Below, piece by piece: positions 35,990 through 45,049 of a DNA stretch of 64,000 bases. Origin of the DNA: Methylobacterium sp. E-045 (GTDB lineage Bacteria; Pseudomonadota; Alphaproteobacteria; Rhizobiales; Beijerinckiaceae). Numbering within the stretch: the first letter of the stretch is position 1; the number at the start of each line of letters is the position of its first letter. The stretch is taken from assembly GCF_022829685.1 (NCBI RefSeq), contig NZ_JAKSYE010000089.1, forward strand, positions 59,184 through 123,183, read 5' to 3'. Both the position numbers and the translations under genes were made by a program. The notes beneath the pieces are model-generated. The model had not been told where the DNA came from and ran no database searches. It saw nothing but the letters and a program-made list of their open reading frames with translations.

Positions 35990-36108
35990 GATTGTGCACC
36001 CTGCGCGCAATGAATCATGCCGATAATAGCCCATATTTATCTACAATCCGATGCACCATCTTCTGTGAGCGCGGCGTGGGGTCGCCGAGACAAAAGAGGA
36101 GATCCAGG

Positions 36109-37131
36109 ATGACGACGATGCGACGGTGGGAAATCGATGCGATCGGGCGTGAGCATCTGAGGCTGCGCGATGTGCCGGTGCCGGTGCCCGGTCCGCGAGA
36201 GGTCCTTGTCCGCGTTGCGGCCGTGGGACTCAACTATCGCGACAAGATGGTGATCGAGTCAGGCCGCGGTCTGCCGCTCCGCTTCCCGTTCACGCCTGGC
36301 TCCGATCTCGCGGGCGAAATCGTTGAGTTAGGCGAGGAATCCTCGCGTTTCGCCAGAGGGGATCGCGTGATCTCGACCGCCACACCGGACTGGATCGACG
36401 GGCTCCGCCCCGGCACAGCCCGCACGCCGGCATACAGGACGCTCGGTGGACATTATCCCGGCGTGCTCGCCGAATACCTTGTTATGTCGGAGGACTGGCT
36501 TGTCCTGGCACCTGCGTCACTGGACGACCGACAGGCCTGCACTTTACCGATAGCGGGTCTCACCGCCTGGTTCGGGCTGGTTGAGCGCGCTGGCGTCCGC
36601 GCGGGCGATACCGTGCTGATCCCGAGCACCGGGGGCGTTGCCCTGTTCGGGTTGCAGATCGCGAAGGCGCACGGTGCCGAGGTGATCGTTTGTGGCCGGG
36701 CAGAGAATGAGGAGCGAGCGCGGCAGCTCGGCGCCGACCAGTTTATCGACGCGGGACGCGACGACTGGATGGAGCAGGTCTACCAGGTGACCGGCGATCG
36801 CGGTGCTGACGTGGTTCTGGAGGTGATCGGTGGTGCGCATCTCGGCCAGTCGGTTGAACTGACGGCAGTCGGTGGCAAGGTCTGTCAGATCGGTGCGCTC
36901 GATGGCTTCAATTTTACCGCGCCGGCGATGCCGTTGATGCTGAAGGATGTGACCATTCACGGTATCGGCACCGGCAGCCGCAGCGCTCTGGAACGGCTCG
37001 TCAGGGCCGTAGACCGCACCGGGATCAAACCCGTCATAGACTCATGCTATCCGCTGTCCGAGCTACCGGCCGCGCTGGACCATCTCGACCGGGGCCCATT
37101 CGGCAAGGTCGTCATCACTGTGGCAGCCTAG
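36109..37131 (+). CDS. Zinc-independent NAD(P)-dependent alcohol dehydrogenase-like protein
   Basis: The 340-residue MDR enzyme has GLNYRDKMVIESG and PFTPGSDLAGEIVELG near the N terminus, and ITLPIAGLTAWFGL-like LPIAGLTAWFGLVERAGVRA, then a cofactor domain with VLIPSTGGVALFGLQIAKAH. The catalytic-zinc ligands are not seen, so it is closer to quinone oxidoreductase-type MDRs. The ATG at 36109 follows CCAGGA; the longer frame from 35992 is rejected. An IS fragment starts two bases after its stop. Confidence 0.92.
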   Translation: MTTMRRWEIDAIGREHLRLRDVPVPVPGPREVLVRVAAVGLNYRDKMVIESGRGLPLRFPFTPGSDLAGEIVELGEESSRFARGDRVISTATPDWIDGLRPGTARTPAYRTLGGHYPGVLAEYLVMSEDWLVLAPASLDDRQACTLPIAGLTAWFGLVERAGVRAGDTVLIPSTGGVALFGLQIAKAHGAEVIVCGRAENEERARQLGADQFIDAGRDDWMEQVYQVTGDRGADVVLEVIGGAHLGQSVELTAVGGKVCQIGALDGFNFTAPAMPLMLKDVTIHGIGTGSRSALERLVRAVDRTGIKPVIDSCYPLSELPAALDHLDRGPFGKVVITVAA

Positions 37132-37132
37132 G

Positions 37133-37411
37133 GTCAGGACTCACTGATCAGAGCCAGAAGATGACGGTGGCGGCGAGCGCGATGGCGGAGAAGAAAGTGG
37201 TGGGGCAGCGGTCGTAGCGGGTGGCGACGCGGCGCCAGTCCTTCAGGCGGCCGAACATGATCTCGATGCGGTTGCGACGCTTGTAGCGACGCTTATCGTA
37301 TTTGATGGGCTCCTTGCGCGATTTTCGGCCCGGTATGCAGGGCTTGATCCCTTTCTCCTCCAGAGCGTCCCTGAACCAGTCGGCGTCATAGCCGCGATCG
37401 GCGGGAAGGCA
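37133..37411 (-). mobile_element. IS5-family (IS427-type) transposase fragment with one inverted repeat
   Basis: Reading leftward, the frame gives DRGYDADWFRDALEEKGIKP, then CIPGRKSRKEPIKYDKRRYK and RRNRIEIMFGRLKDWRRVAT, ending near VIFWL with the stop at 37148-37150. This is the C-terminal third of an IS427-type transposase. GGGTCAGGACTC at 37133-37144 looks like its terminal inverted repeat. The 5' part is missing, cut near 37411. It differs from the IS5 relic at 16-20 kb. Confidence 0.85.
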
Positions 37412-37538
37412 GATCGATCAGCTTGTATAACGCTCGATCCACCGCATCGACGAGCGTACTGAGATTCTGACGTTATTCTGCAATCTGCCGGGCGCCTTAC
37501 AAAGAGAGACAGGAATGCAATTCGCACTTGGAGATCAG

Positions 37539-37583
37539 ATGCAGAACCAACACGTCGCGCTGGTCACAGGCGCCAATCATGGT
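37539..37583 (+). pseudogene. SDR N-terminal relic fused ahead of a GNAT gene
   Basis: The codons MQNQHVALVTGANHG are the exact start expected of a short-chain dehydrogenase, but only 15 residues remain. The frame then enters the GNAT gene without a stop. A deletion that removed the rest of an SDR gene and placed its start before the acetyltransferase explains this. Confidence 0.6.
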
Positions 37584-37586
37584 GAA

Positions 37587-38399
37587 ATGGGAGCAATCGA
37601 ACGTAGTGCAGAACTGATCGAGCGCGATGCTTGGCTCGACCTATTCGCTGCGGCACCCGATCATGTACGAGAGAGTCTCGGTTTGGCCAGCACAATGGTA
37701 GCGGGTATGGGGCTGTTGGGTTGTCGGGCTATCCCCATTACCGAGCTGAACCGTGCCATGGCAGTCGGGATTGAAGGCGAGCTGTCGCGCGACGATCTGG
37801 ACGAGGCGGTGGCTTGGCTGGATTCGAACGCTACCGGCTGGGCTTTGCAGGTCGCGCCCTTCGTGACGGCTGACGTGGTGCAAGCCTTCATTGCCCAAGT
37901 GTCGTTGACCGCGACGGGAACCGGCTGGGCCAAGTTCGCCAGAACGGATGGAGCATCCGAACCCCTGCGTGGAACGATCGAGATCGCACGGGTGGATGCC
38001 GCATCGGCCGCTTCGTTCGGCAGCGCGGTGGCCGGAGGTTTTGGTCTGCCGGCCCCGTGTGCCGCCTGGTTCGCCGCACTCGTTGACCGGCCGTCGTGGC
38101 ATTGCTTCCTCGCAATCGTAGACGGAGCCGTTGCTGGCGGCGGCACCATGTACGTTCGTGACGATGCCGCTTGGCTTGGCATCGCCGGCACACTCCCAGC
38201 CTTTCGCAGCCAAGGCGTACAACGCAGCCTTCTCCACCGTCGGATTGCGGCCGCTACCGAAATGGGTGCTCGCGTGGAATCCAGCGAAACAGGACAGCCT
38301 GGCGAAGGACAAGAAGCGGAGTTTCCATCGTTCCGGAACATGTCGCGGGCCGGATTCGAACGGCTCTATGTCCGCCCCAACCTCAAACGAGAGAGCTAA
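37587..38399 (+). CDS. GNAT-family N-acetyltransferase
   Basis: The 270-residue protein (from MGAIERSAELIE) has a C-terminal GNAT domain at about residues 130-265. The acetyl-CoA-binding A motif is LGIAGTLPAFRSQGVQRSLL, and NMSRAGFERLYVR is the closing strand and helix. The N-terminal 130 residues are a helical region seen in some GNATs. The reading frame is open back to an ATG at 37515, but the extra 24 residues are an SDR relic. So the gene may now be translated from a foreign start. Substrate unknown. Confidence 0.83.
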   Translation: MGAIERSAELIERDAWLDLFAAAPDHVRESLGLASTMVAGMGLLGCRAIPITELNRAMAVGIEGELSRDDLDEAVAWLDSNATGWALQVAPFVTADVVQAFIAQVSLTATGTGWAKFARTDGASEPLRGTIEIARVDAASAASFGSAVAGGFGLPAPCAAWFAALVDRPSWHCFLAIVDGAVAGGGTMYVRDDAAWLGIAGTLPAFRSQGVQRSLLHRRIAAATEMGARVESSETGQPGEGQEAEFPSFRNMSRAGFERLYVRPNLKRES

Positions 38400-38932
38400 C
38401 TGGCCGCCATCATACCGTTCCCAAAACACCATCCTTTGCGGGAGCGGCAGCTTCGCCACCCTTCGCCCGATATCTGCCGTTCCGTTTTCCACCCAAGATT
38501 ACCGATACGAGCACGACGTCGGAGCGGGCTCAACGTGGCTTCCCTGTGCAGCGCTCAATCCCGCCGCGCCTACTCGTTGACGGCGCACCTATTCTGCACC
38601 TAGCCAAATTCAGCGGTTGGCAATCACTACTTTGCGAGCACCTTAAGGACCTGAGTTATTTAGAGAAACGGCTTGTCGCGATAACCGGTCGCTTGTTAGA
38701 CAAACCACTTTTTGAAGGGAGTCGCGTCTACTGAATGCGTCCCCTCGTAGCGGGCCCCTCGCGTTTCGAGCTTGTCCAATAGCGCCTGTTCGCCCCTGTG
38801 CTGCACCTAGCAGTCAGGAAGAACCCGCCCATGTGTACGCTATAGCCCGAAAACACCGCACGGCGTTTCGAAGGGGCTTCCAGTATCAGCATCTATCATT
38901 CTCAATCGCCCTAACAACGCAGGAGATTGAGC
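38400..38932. other. Gap with no firmly recognisable gene
   Basis: About 530 bases. A frame ending at 38734 reads LLVDGAPILHLAKFSGWQSL, then LCEHLKDLSYLEKRLVAITG and RLLDKPLFEGSRVY, which looks coding-like but has no own start and no family I know. It may be the end of a lost gene. The last part carries the AGGAG site of the AlpA gene. No IS end is seen. Confidence 0.5.
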
Positions 38933-39217
38933 ATGGCAAAGATCGAAACCACACAAATTCGGAGAACAATCCGGCGGCAGCAGCTGCGCGAGATGGTGCC
39001 GATGGCTGACAGCACTATTTATGAAATGGAGCAGCGTGGCGAGTTTCCCCGCCGGTTTGCGCTCTCGCCACGTTGTATCGTCTGGGACCTGGCCGAGGTC
39101 GAGGCTTGGCTGATGGCCCGGCGGGCTGCGCCGATCCGGCGCGCCCAACACCCCGATGTCACCAAGCGTAAAACCCGCCCCGTCAAAGGGCGGGATCAAG
39201 CTCCATCAAGGGCATAG
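38933..39217 (+). CDS. AlpA-family regulator (excisionase-like)
   Basis: This 94-residue protein is a short MerR-like helix-turn-helix of the AlpA type: LREMVPMADSTIYEMEQRGE, then FPRRFALSPRCIVWDLAEVE and AWLMARR. AlpA proteins regulate or assist excision of integrated elements. The ATG at 38933 follows AGGAG at 38921; an in-frame TTG at 38927 is less likely. Its 3' end overlaps the convergent integrase gene by 35 bases. That placement beside int fits a recombination directionality role, by inference. Confidence 0.88.
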   Translation: MAKIETTQIRRTIRRQQLREMVPMADSTIYEMEQRGEFPRRFALSPRCIVWDLAEVEAWLMARRAAPIRRAQHPDVTKRKTRPVKGRDQAPSRA

Positions 39218-40439
39218 CTTGCGGCAAAAGCGTGGGGGCATACTTCCGGCCGTCGATCCAGGCGTCAACGGTATCCGCCCACTGCTGCATCATATGCCGA
39301 CGCTGCGCCTCATACTCGGCCTTGTTATAGACGCCGCGCGACGAACGCCCGTCCTCGTGCGCCAGGCACTTCTCGATCCAGTCGCTGTTAAAGCCCAGCT
39401 CATTAAGTAGCGTCGAGCCCGTACGCCGCAGATCATGGACCGTGAATGGCTCCAACGGCAGCCCCTCCTTCTTGGCTCGCTCGACGACAGCGTAGGTGAT
39501 CCGATTGAAGGTCGCGCGAGACATTGGCGCATCCGCGTCGTACCGGGACGGCAAAAGATATCGGGAGTTGCCGGAGCAAGTCTTAAGCGCGATCATGATG
39601 TCTAACGTCTGTCGGCACAGGTAGACGTTGTGCGGTTTCGATCGCTTCATGCGCTCCTTCGGGATGGTCCAGACGGCGTTGTCGAAATCGATCTCGTCCC
39701 AAACTGCATCCTGCAACTCGCTCTTCCGGACCATGGTGAGCAGGTAGAGCTTCATACCGAGGCGGATCGTTGGCAACGTCGCAACATGCTCGAGCTGCTT
39801 GAACATGATGCGGATCTCTGCCGGCGAAAGCGCGCGGTCCTTCGGCGTAAAGGTAGCGATCGAGGCTGGACCGACGTCATCAGCCGGATTGGCGACCTTC
39901 TCGCCGTGCAGAATGGCAAAGCCGTAGATCTGCTTCAGGATATCCCGCACATGGATAGCAGTTGCAGGCGCACCCCGTTCGACGATCTTGCCGCAGTGAG
40001 TGCGTAGATCATCCGGTGTGATCTCCGTCAGGAGACGATTTCGCCAGACGGGCATGAGTTCGCGTTCGAAGATGGAGCGACGCATCGCGCGTGTGCTGTC
40101 GGCCATGGTCGCGTTGGTCAGCCACTTCTCGCCGAACTGGCCAAAACTCTTTGCTTCCTTGATCCGGCGCTTCTCGCGCTGCTTCTCGATGGCGGGTGAC
40201 CGCCCATCGGTGATTGCGCGCCGCGCGTCGATGCATAGCTCGCGAGCCTTGGCGAGCGATATTCCGTCACGGGCATATCTGCCGAGATAGACGGTCTCCC
40301 GCCTGCCGTTCAGCCGATAGTCGAGCCTGAATGAGATGGCGCCCGACGGCGCGACGCGCACATACATGCCGTCATGATCGGAAACCTTGTACATTTTGGC
40401 TTTTGGTTTCAAAGACTTGAGTGCTGCATCGGTCAACAT
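39183..40439 (-). CDS. int: Tyrosine-type site-specific integrase (P4-like, DUF4102 domain)
   Basis: The 418-residue recombinase would integrate and excise the element. The N-terminal DUF4102 arm-binding domain is at about 1-85 (MLTDAALKSLKPKAKMYKVS, YLGRYARDGISLAKAR). A core-binding domain covers 97-180. Catalytic residues are R238 (TMVRKSEL), H335 and R338 (HDLRRT), H361 and the nucleophile Y371 (SRGVYNKAEY). All are present, so it should be active. It points away from guaA, whose 3' end is 294 bases upstream. Three copies of a GTACCGTCA motif lie in that gap. It overlaps the AlpA gene end-to-end. Confidence 0.96.
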   Translation of the reverse strand: MLTDAALKSLKPKAKMYKVSDHDGMYVRVAPSGAISFRLDYRLNGRRETVYLGRYARDGISLAKARELCIDARRAITDGRSPAIEKQREKRRIKEAKSFGQFGEKWLTNATMADSTRAMRRSIFERELMPVWRNRLLTEITPDDLRTHCGKIVERGAPATAIHVRDILKQIYGFAILHGEKVANPADDVGPASIATFTPKDRALSPAEIRIMFKQLEHVATLPTIRLGMKLYLLTMVRKSELQDAVWDEIDFDNAVWTIPKERMKRSKPHNVYLCRQTLDIMIALKTCSGNSRYLLPSRYDADAPMSRATFNRITYAVVERAKKEGLPLEPFTVHDLRRTGSTLLNELGFNSDWIEKCLAHEDGRSSRGVYNKAEYEAQRRHMMQQWADTVDAWIDGRKYAPTLLPQAMPLMELDPAL

Positions 40440-40456
40440 TTCGGGCTTCCTCGCGG

Positions 40457-40569
40457 AAAAGTACCGTCACGCGGTTTTTGCAGGCCGATGGCGTCGAAAG
40501 TGCTTTTATATCAGTGCGTTATTTCGAAAAAAGTACCGTCATTGGCCTGATTTGACCTGACGGTACTTT
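40457..40569. repeat. Three copies of AAAAGTACCGTCA upstream of the integrase
   Basis: AAAAGTACCGTCA occurs at 40457-40469 and 40529-40541 (72 bases apart), and its inverse, TGACGGTACTTT, at 40558-40569. The last two form a hairpin-like inverted pair with a 16-base spacer. They lie between the integrase start and the guaA end. Likely roles are arm-type sites for the integrase or operators for int. The T-run after the inverted pair also allows a terminator for reads coming from guaA's side. Confidence 0.7.
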
Positions 40570-40719
40570 CGTTTTTCCGGTTGATCAATGGGGGCGAGGC
40601 CCGTCAGAGAGGCCGCCGAACGCTATCTATGCCCACCGATAGATATCAATAGGCAAAGGATGGATTTATTTTAATTTCCAGTGTGTTAAGTCGTATCGCA
40701 GCGTAAAATCGGCGGCGTT

Positions 40720-40760
40720 CGGATGGGCCTGAATCATTCCCACTCGATCGTGCCGGGCGG
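40720..40760. other. Probable attachment site at the 3' end of guaA
   Basis: Element-like DNA ends and conserved chromosome begins at the last codons of guaA (GTIEWE, stop at 40734-40736). Islands with P4-like integrases use the guaA 3' end as attB and rebuild it on insertion. The exact crossover core cannot be set without the other end of the element, which is left of the window. Confidence 0.6.
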
Positions 40761-42290
40761 CTTCGAGGTGATGTCGTAGGTCACCCGGTTGATGCCCTTC
40801 ACCTCATTGATGATGCGGGTGGCGACGCGGCCGAGAAAGGCCATGTCGAAGGGGTAGAAATCCGCCGTCATCCCATCGACCGAGGTCACGGCGCGCAGCG
40901 CGCAGACATGGTCGTAGGTGCGGCCGTCGCCCATCACGCCGACCGTCTTCACCGGCAGGATCACCGCGAAGGCCTGCCAGATCGTGTCGTAGAGACCAGC
41001 CTTGCGGATCTCGTCGAGATAGATCGCATCGGCCTTGCGCAATGCGTCCAGCTTCTCGGCGGTGATGGTGCCGGGGCAGCGGATGGCGAGGCCGGGGCCG
41101 GGGAAGGGATGGCGGCCGACGAAGGCGTCCGGCAGGCCGAGCTCCTTGCCGAGCACCCGGACCTCGTCCTTGAACAATTCGCGTAAGGGCTCCACGAGCT
41201 GCATGTTCATGCGCTCGGGCAGGCCGCCGACATTGTGGTGGCTCTTGATCGTCACCGAGGGGCCGCCGGTGAAGGACACGCTCTCGATCACGTCGGGGTA
41301 GAGGGTGCCCTGGGCGAGGAAGGCCGCGCCGCCGATCTTCTTGGCCTCCTCGTCGAACACGTCGATGAACAGGCGGCCGATGGTCTTGCGCTTGATCTCC
41401 GGGTCGCTGACGCCCTCCAGCTGCCCGAGAAACAGCTCCTGGGCCTGAACGTGCACGAGCGGGATGTTGTAATGGTCGCGGAACAGCCGCACGACCTCCT
41501 CGGCCTCGCCCATGCGCAGCAGGCCGTGATCGACGAAGACGCAGGTGAGCTGGTCGCCGATGGCCTCGTGGATCAGCACCGCCGCCACCGAGGAATCGAC
41601 GCCGCCCGACAGGCCGCAGATCACCCGCTCCTTGCCCACCTGCGCGCGGATCTTGGCGATGGCCTCCTCGCGATAGGCGCCCATGGTCCAGTCGCCGGTA
41701 CATCCGGCGATGTCGCGCACGAAGTTGCGGATCAGCAGGGCGCCGTGCGGGGTATGCGCCACCTCCGGATGGAACTGGACCGCGTAATATTTGCGCGACT
41801 CGTCGGCCACCGCCGCGAAGGGCGCGTTCTTCGACAGGGCGACGGTGGTGAAACCGTCGGGGAGTTTGGTCACCCGGTCGCCGTGACTCATCCAGACCGG
41901 ATAATGCTCGCCCACATGCCAGACGCCCTTGAACAGGGGACAGTCCGAAATGATCTCGATCTCGGCGCGGCCGAACTCGGCATGGTGCCCGCCCTCGACC
42001 TCGCCGCCGAGCTGGGCCGCCATGGTCTGCTGGCCGTAGCAGATGCCGAAGACCGGCACGCCGGAATCGAACACCACCTGGGGCGTGCGGGGCGAGGCGT
42101 CGCTCGTCACCGATTCGGGGCCGCCGGACAGGATCACGCCCTTGGGCTTCGACTCGGCGAAAGCCTCCGCCGCCTTGGTGAAGGGGACGATCTCGCAATA
42201 GACCCCCTCCTCGCGCACCCGCCGCGCGATGAGCTGGGTCACCTGGGAGCCGAAATCGACGATGAGGATCTTGTCGTGGTCGGTATTCAT
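40734..42290 (-). CDS. guaA: GMP synthase (glutamine-hydrolysing)
   Basis: GuaA (518 residues) converts XMP to GMP in purine synthesis. The glutamine amidotransferase domain covers about 1-200, with nucleophile C84 (FGICYGQQ) and H174/E176 (FHPEV). The ATP-pyrophosphatase domain carries the P-loop SGGVDSS at 228-234, and the dimerisation domain ends with the conserved KPPGTIEWE. The protein is full length. Insertion of the ICE next to it has kept the C terminus intact. It is co-oriented with rsmB and guaB farther right. Confidence 0.98.
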   Translation of the reverse strand: MNTDHDKILIVDFGSQVTQLIARRVREEGVYCEIVPFTKAAEAFAESKPKGVILSGGPESVTSDASPRTPQVVFDSGVPVFGICYGQQTMAAQLGGEVEGGHHAEFGRAEIEIISDCPLFKGVWHVGEHYPVWMSHGDRVTKLPDGFTTVALSKNAPFAAVADESRKYYAVQFHPEVAHTPHGALLIRNFVRDIAGCTGDWTMGAYREEAIAKIRAQVGKERVICGLSGGVDSSVAAVLIHEAIGDQLTCVFVDHGLLRMGEAEEVVRLFRDHYNIPLVHVQAQELFLGQLEGVSDPEIKRKTIGRLFIDVFDEEAKKIGGAAFLAQGTLYPDVIESVSFTGGPSVTIKSHHNVGGLPERMNMQLVEPLRELFKDEVRVLGKELGLPDAFVGRHPFPGPGLAIRCPGTITAEKLDALRKADAIYLDEIRKAGLYDTIWQAFAVILPVKTVGVMGDGRTYDHVCALRAVTSVDGMTADFYPFDMAFLGRVATRIINEVKGINRVTYDITSKPPGTIEWE

Positions 42291-42397
42291 GGATCGGAGT
42301 TAGACGAGCCCCCGCCGCCGTGCAACGCGCAGGTTCCGCAGGACGCGCACCGCCCACATGCATCGGGCGCGCCCATCGCCCATGGGAGGCGACGGGC

Positions 42398-43357
42398 TCA
42401 CGCGCGGAGGAAGCCGCGCCGCCGCATCCAGGTCAGGAACAGCCCGGACCACGCCGCCGCCGGGGAGCCCGGCACGCCGAGGCCGAAACCATGGCCGCCA
42501 CGCTCGAACAGGTGCAATTCGGTGGGCACCAGGGCGCCGCGCAGGGCGGAATACATCAGCAGGCTGTTGTCCACCACGGCGATGGGGTCGTCGGCGGCCT
42601 GGGCGAGGAAGGTCGGCGGCGCCTTCTCGCGCACATGCGTATCCACCGAGTAATCCGCCGCCTTGACCGGGTCGGGCGGGTCGCCCGCGAGGATGCGCCG
42701 CGTCGAGGTGCGGTCGAAGGGCGGCCGCAGGGTGATGACCGGATAGATCAGGCCGGCGAGCTCGGGCCGTGCCGAGAGGGCATCGCTCGCATCGAGCGGC
42801 GTATAGGTCTCCGCCGCAGCCCGCACGGCCGCCTCCCCCATCAGGTGGCCGCCGGCGGAGAAGCCGAGCACGCCGACCCGCTCGGGATCGACGCCGTAGC
42901 CCACGGCGCCCGCCCGCACGAGGCGGAGCGCCCGCTGCACGTCCTGGAGCGGCGCGTCGGCGCCCGCGACCCAGCCCTCGCCGGGCAGGCGGTAGATCAG
43001 CACGAAGGCGGTGATGCCCACGCCGGCGAGCCACTGCGCCACCGGGATGCCCTCGTTGCCGATGTCGATGCGGCGATAGCCGCCGCCGGCCGCGACGACG
43101 AGGGCCGCCCCGTTGGGCTTGGCGGCGCGCATGACGAGGAGGCAGGGCCGGGCGACGTTGCTGATCACCCCGTCGCGGCTCTCGTCGAAACGCCCGTCCG
43201 CCGCGATGGGACCGCCGCCGCCGGGGGGCAGGCCGGGCCACAGGTCGATCACGTCGAGGTTCGTGCCCGGGGCCGGAACCGTCTCGGCACGGGCCTGCGC
43301 ACCGCCGGACAGCATCGCCGCGGCTGCGGCGACCAATGTCCGGCGGTCGAGGCGCAT
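42398..43357 (-). CDS. Secreted alpha/beta hydrolase (acetyl-xylan-esterase/BD-FAE-like)
   Basis: The 319-residue protein starts MRLDRRTLVAAAAAMLSGGA, a twin-arginine-like signal with RR before a hydrophobic stretch and a likely AQA/RA cut near residue 22. The nucleophile motif is VGVLGFSAGGHLMG and the late histidine is in FERGGHGFGLG. The fold resembles bacterial feruloyl/acetyl esterase-like hydrolases. The ATG overlaps the rsmB stop (TGATG), so translation is coupled. The frame is open upstream but lies inside rsmB. Natural substrate unknown. Confidence 0.88.
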   Translation of the reverse strand: MRLDRRTLVAAAAAMLSGGAQARAETVPAPGTNLDVIDLWPGLPPGGGGPIAADGRFDESRDGVISNVARPCLLVMRAAKPNGAALVVAAGGGYRRIDIGNEGIPVAQWLAGVGITAFVLIYRLPGEGWVAGADAPLQDVQRALRLVRAGAVGYGVDPERVGVLGFSAGGHLMGEAAVRAAAETYTPLDASDALSARPELAGLIYPVITLRPPFDRTSTRRILAGDPPDPVKAADYSVDTHVREKAPPTFLAQAADDPIAVVDNSLLMYSALRGALVPTELHLFERGGHGFGLGVPGSPAAAWSGLFLTWMRRRGFLRA

Positions 43358-44622
43358 CAGCCGCGTCGTTCCAGGTTGGCAACGTAGAACCCGTCCGTCC
43401 CCGTGAGCGCCGGGCTCATCTGGAGGCCGTGCCCAGTGAACCGCACCACTTCGCCGAGGCCCGGCGCATGGTCGGCGACGACCCTCTCCGCCGGCAGAAC
43501 CGTCAGCCCGCCATTCGCCCGCGCGAGGATGCCGTCGATGGCGGCGTCGTTCTCCTCCCGCAGCAGGGAGCAGGTGATGTACGTGATCCGCCCTCCCGGC
43601 CGAACCAGGCGTGCGGCCCGGTCGAGCACCTCGGCCTGGTCCGTGACGCGGGCACTGAGGGAACCCGGGCGCAAGCGCCACTTCGCGTCCGGATTGCGCC
43701 GCCAGGTCCCCGAGCCGGTACAGGGAGCATCGACCAATACCCGGTCCACGGTGCCGTCGAGGTCGCCGAGGACATCGGCCCGCGCCCGTCCGCCGCGCGG
43801 GGTGCGGATCTCGGCCTCGGCACCGGAACGCCGCAGCCGGTCGTGGATCGGCGCGAGCCGGCGCGGATCGTCGTCGGTGGCGATGAGCCGACCCTCGTTC
43901 CGCATCATCGCCGCGAGGGCGAGGGTCTTGCCGCCGCCCCCGGCGCAGAGATCGACCACGGTCTCGCCCGCGCGCGCGCCGCTCAGGGCGCCGGCGATCT
44001 GGGAGCCCTCGTCCTGGATCTCGTACCAGCCGTCGAGGAATTCAGGTTCCACGTGCAGGGCGGGGCCGCGCCCGTCCTCGCCGAGGGGAATGCGCAGGCC
44101 GTTCGGCGCATGGGGCGTCGGCTGGGCCGCCAGATGCGCGAGCCCGGCCAGGGCGGTCTCGCGGTCGCGCTTCAGGGTGTTGATGCGGATGTCGAGGGGG
44201 GCGCGGCGGGCGAGCGCGCGCAGCTCCTCCAGGAGGGCATCGCCGAACAGGTGGCCGAGCGAAGGCAGGATCCAGTCCGGCACGTCGCCGGCCACATGGG
44301 CCGGGGCCTCGGCGAGCGAGCCCTCCACGATGGCCGTGCGCTCGGCATCGGTCAGGGGATCGGGCGCGAAACGCTCGCCGGAGAACAGCTCGGCGATGGT
44401 GGGCGCCGCGAGGCCGTGCTGCAGCCGCAGCATGCCGATCAGGATGGCGCGCGGGGTCTCGTCCCCCATCACCCAGGCGGAAGAGGCGCGCCGGCGCAGG
44501 GCGTCGTAGACGAGGCTCGCGATGGCGGCGCGGTCGCCGGACCCGGCGAAGCGGTGGGCGAGGCCCCAATCCTTGAGGGCATCCGCGGCCGGACGGCGCC
44601 GGCCGGCGATGTCGGCGAGCAC
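43357..44622 (-). CDS. rsmB: 16S rRNA (cytosine-967-C5) methyltransferase
   Basis: The 421-residue protein has an N-terminal NusB-like RNA-binding part (about 1-140) and a Fmu/Sun methyltransferase domain. SAM-binding and catalytic motifs include VVDLCAGGGGKTLALAAMM, DAPCTGSGTWRRNPDAKWR and ITYITCSLLREEND, the latter two with the family's paired cysteines. I give the GTG at 44622, but the protein frame is open upstream and LTPPARLSAAIEVLADI looks like true N terminus. A CTG at 44658 with TGAGGA before it may be the real start. It overlaps the secreted hydrolase gene at its 3' end. Confidence 0.93.
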   Translation of the reverse strand: MLADIAGRRRPAADALKDWGLAHRFAGSGDRAAIASLVYDALRRRASSAWVMGDETPRAILIGMLRLQHGLAAPTIAELFSGERFAPDPLTDAERTAIVEGSLAEAPAHVAGDVPDWILPSLGHLFGDALLEELRALARRAPLDIRINTLKRDRETALAGLAHLAAQPTPHAPNGLRIPLGEDGRGPALHVEPEFLDGWYEIQDEGSQIAGALSGARAGETVVDLCAGGGGKTLALAAMMRNEGRLIATDDDPRRLAPIHDRLRRSGAEAEIRTPRGGRARADVLGDLDGTVDRVLVDAPCTGSGTWRRNPDAKWRLRPGSLSARVTDQAEVLDRAARLVRPGGRITYITCSLLREENDAAIDGILARANGGLTVLPAERVVADHAPGLGEVVRFTGHGLQMSPALTGTDGFYVANLERRG

Positions 44623-44856
44623 TTCGATGGCGGCGGAGAGACGAGCGGGAGGGGTCAGGACGAAATCCTCAGGGTTAGGGAAGCATGACCGGTCATAGCC
44701 GTCGCCGCGATACGGTCACGCTTTGAGCCGGGGTCCGACACATTACAGCCGAGCTTCCGGCGCGATCGGCCGTCAGACAGGCAGGGCGCCAGACGTGTCT
44801 CGTGCCCTTGCTGCGCCCGAGCCCGCTGCGTCAACGTCCGGAGCCTCGCAATCGTC

Positions 44857-45027
44857 ATGTCCCCCATCGTTCATCTCACTCTCGCGGGCCTCGTCCTGCT
44901 CAGCGTCGCCGCCTGCTCCACCGCGCCCGCCGTCGACCTGACGCCGCCGCCCCAGCGCCCCTACGATGCCAAGACGCAGCTCGAATACGGCAACCCGCCG
45001 CCCCCGCCCCCGGCTCCGCGCTACTGA
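44857..45027 (+). CDS. Small proline-rich lipoprotein
   Basis: A 56-residue frame reads MSPIVHLTLAGLVLLSVAAC, a signal peptide with a lipobox ending LSVAAC (lipidated C20), then a Pro-rich mature part that ends in PPPPPPAPRY. Mature length is about 37 residues. Small Pro-rich lipoproteins are common in Rhizobiales but uncharacterised. It sits on the + strand between rsmB and panE, both on the - strand. Confidence 0.75.
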   Translation: MSPIVHLTLAGLVLLSVAACSTAPAVDLTPPPQRPYDAKTQLEYGNPPPPPPAPRY

Positions 45028-45049
45028 GCACCCGCCTGTCCGGGGCCGC

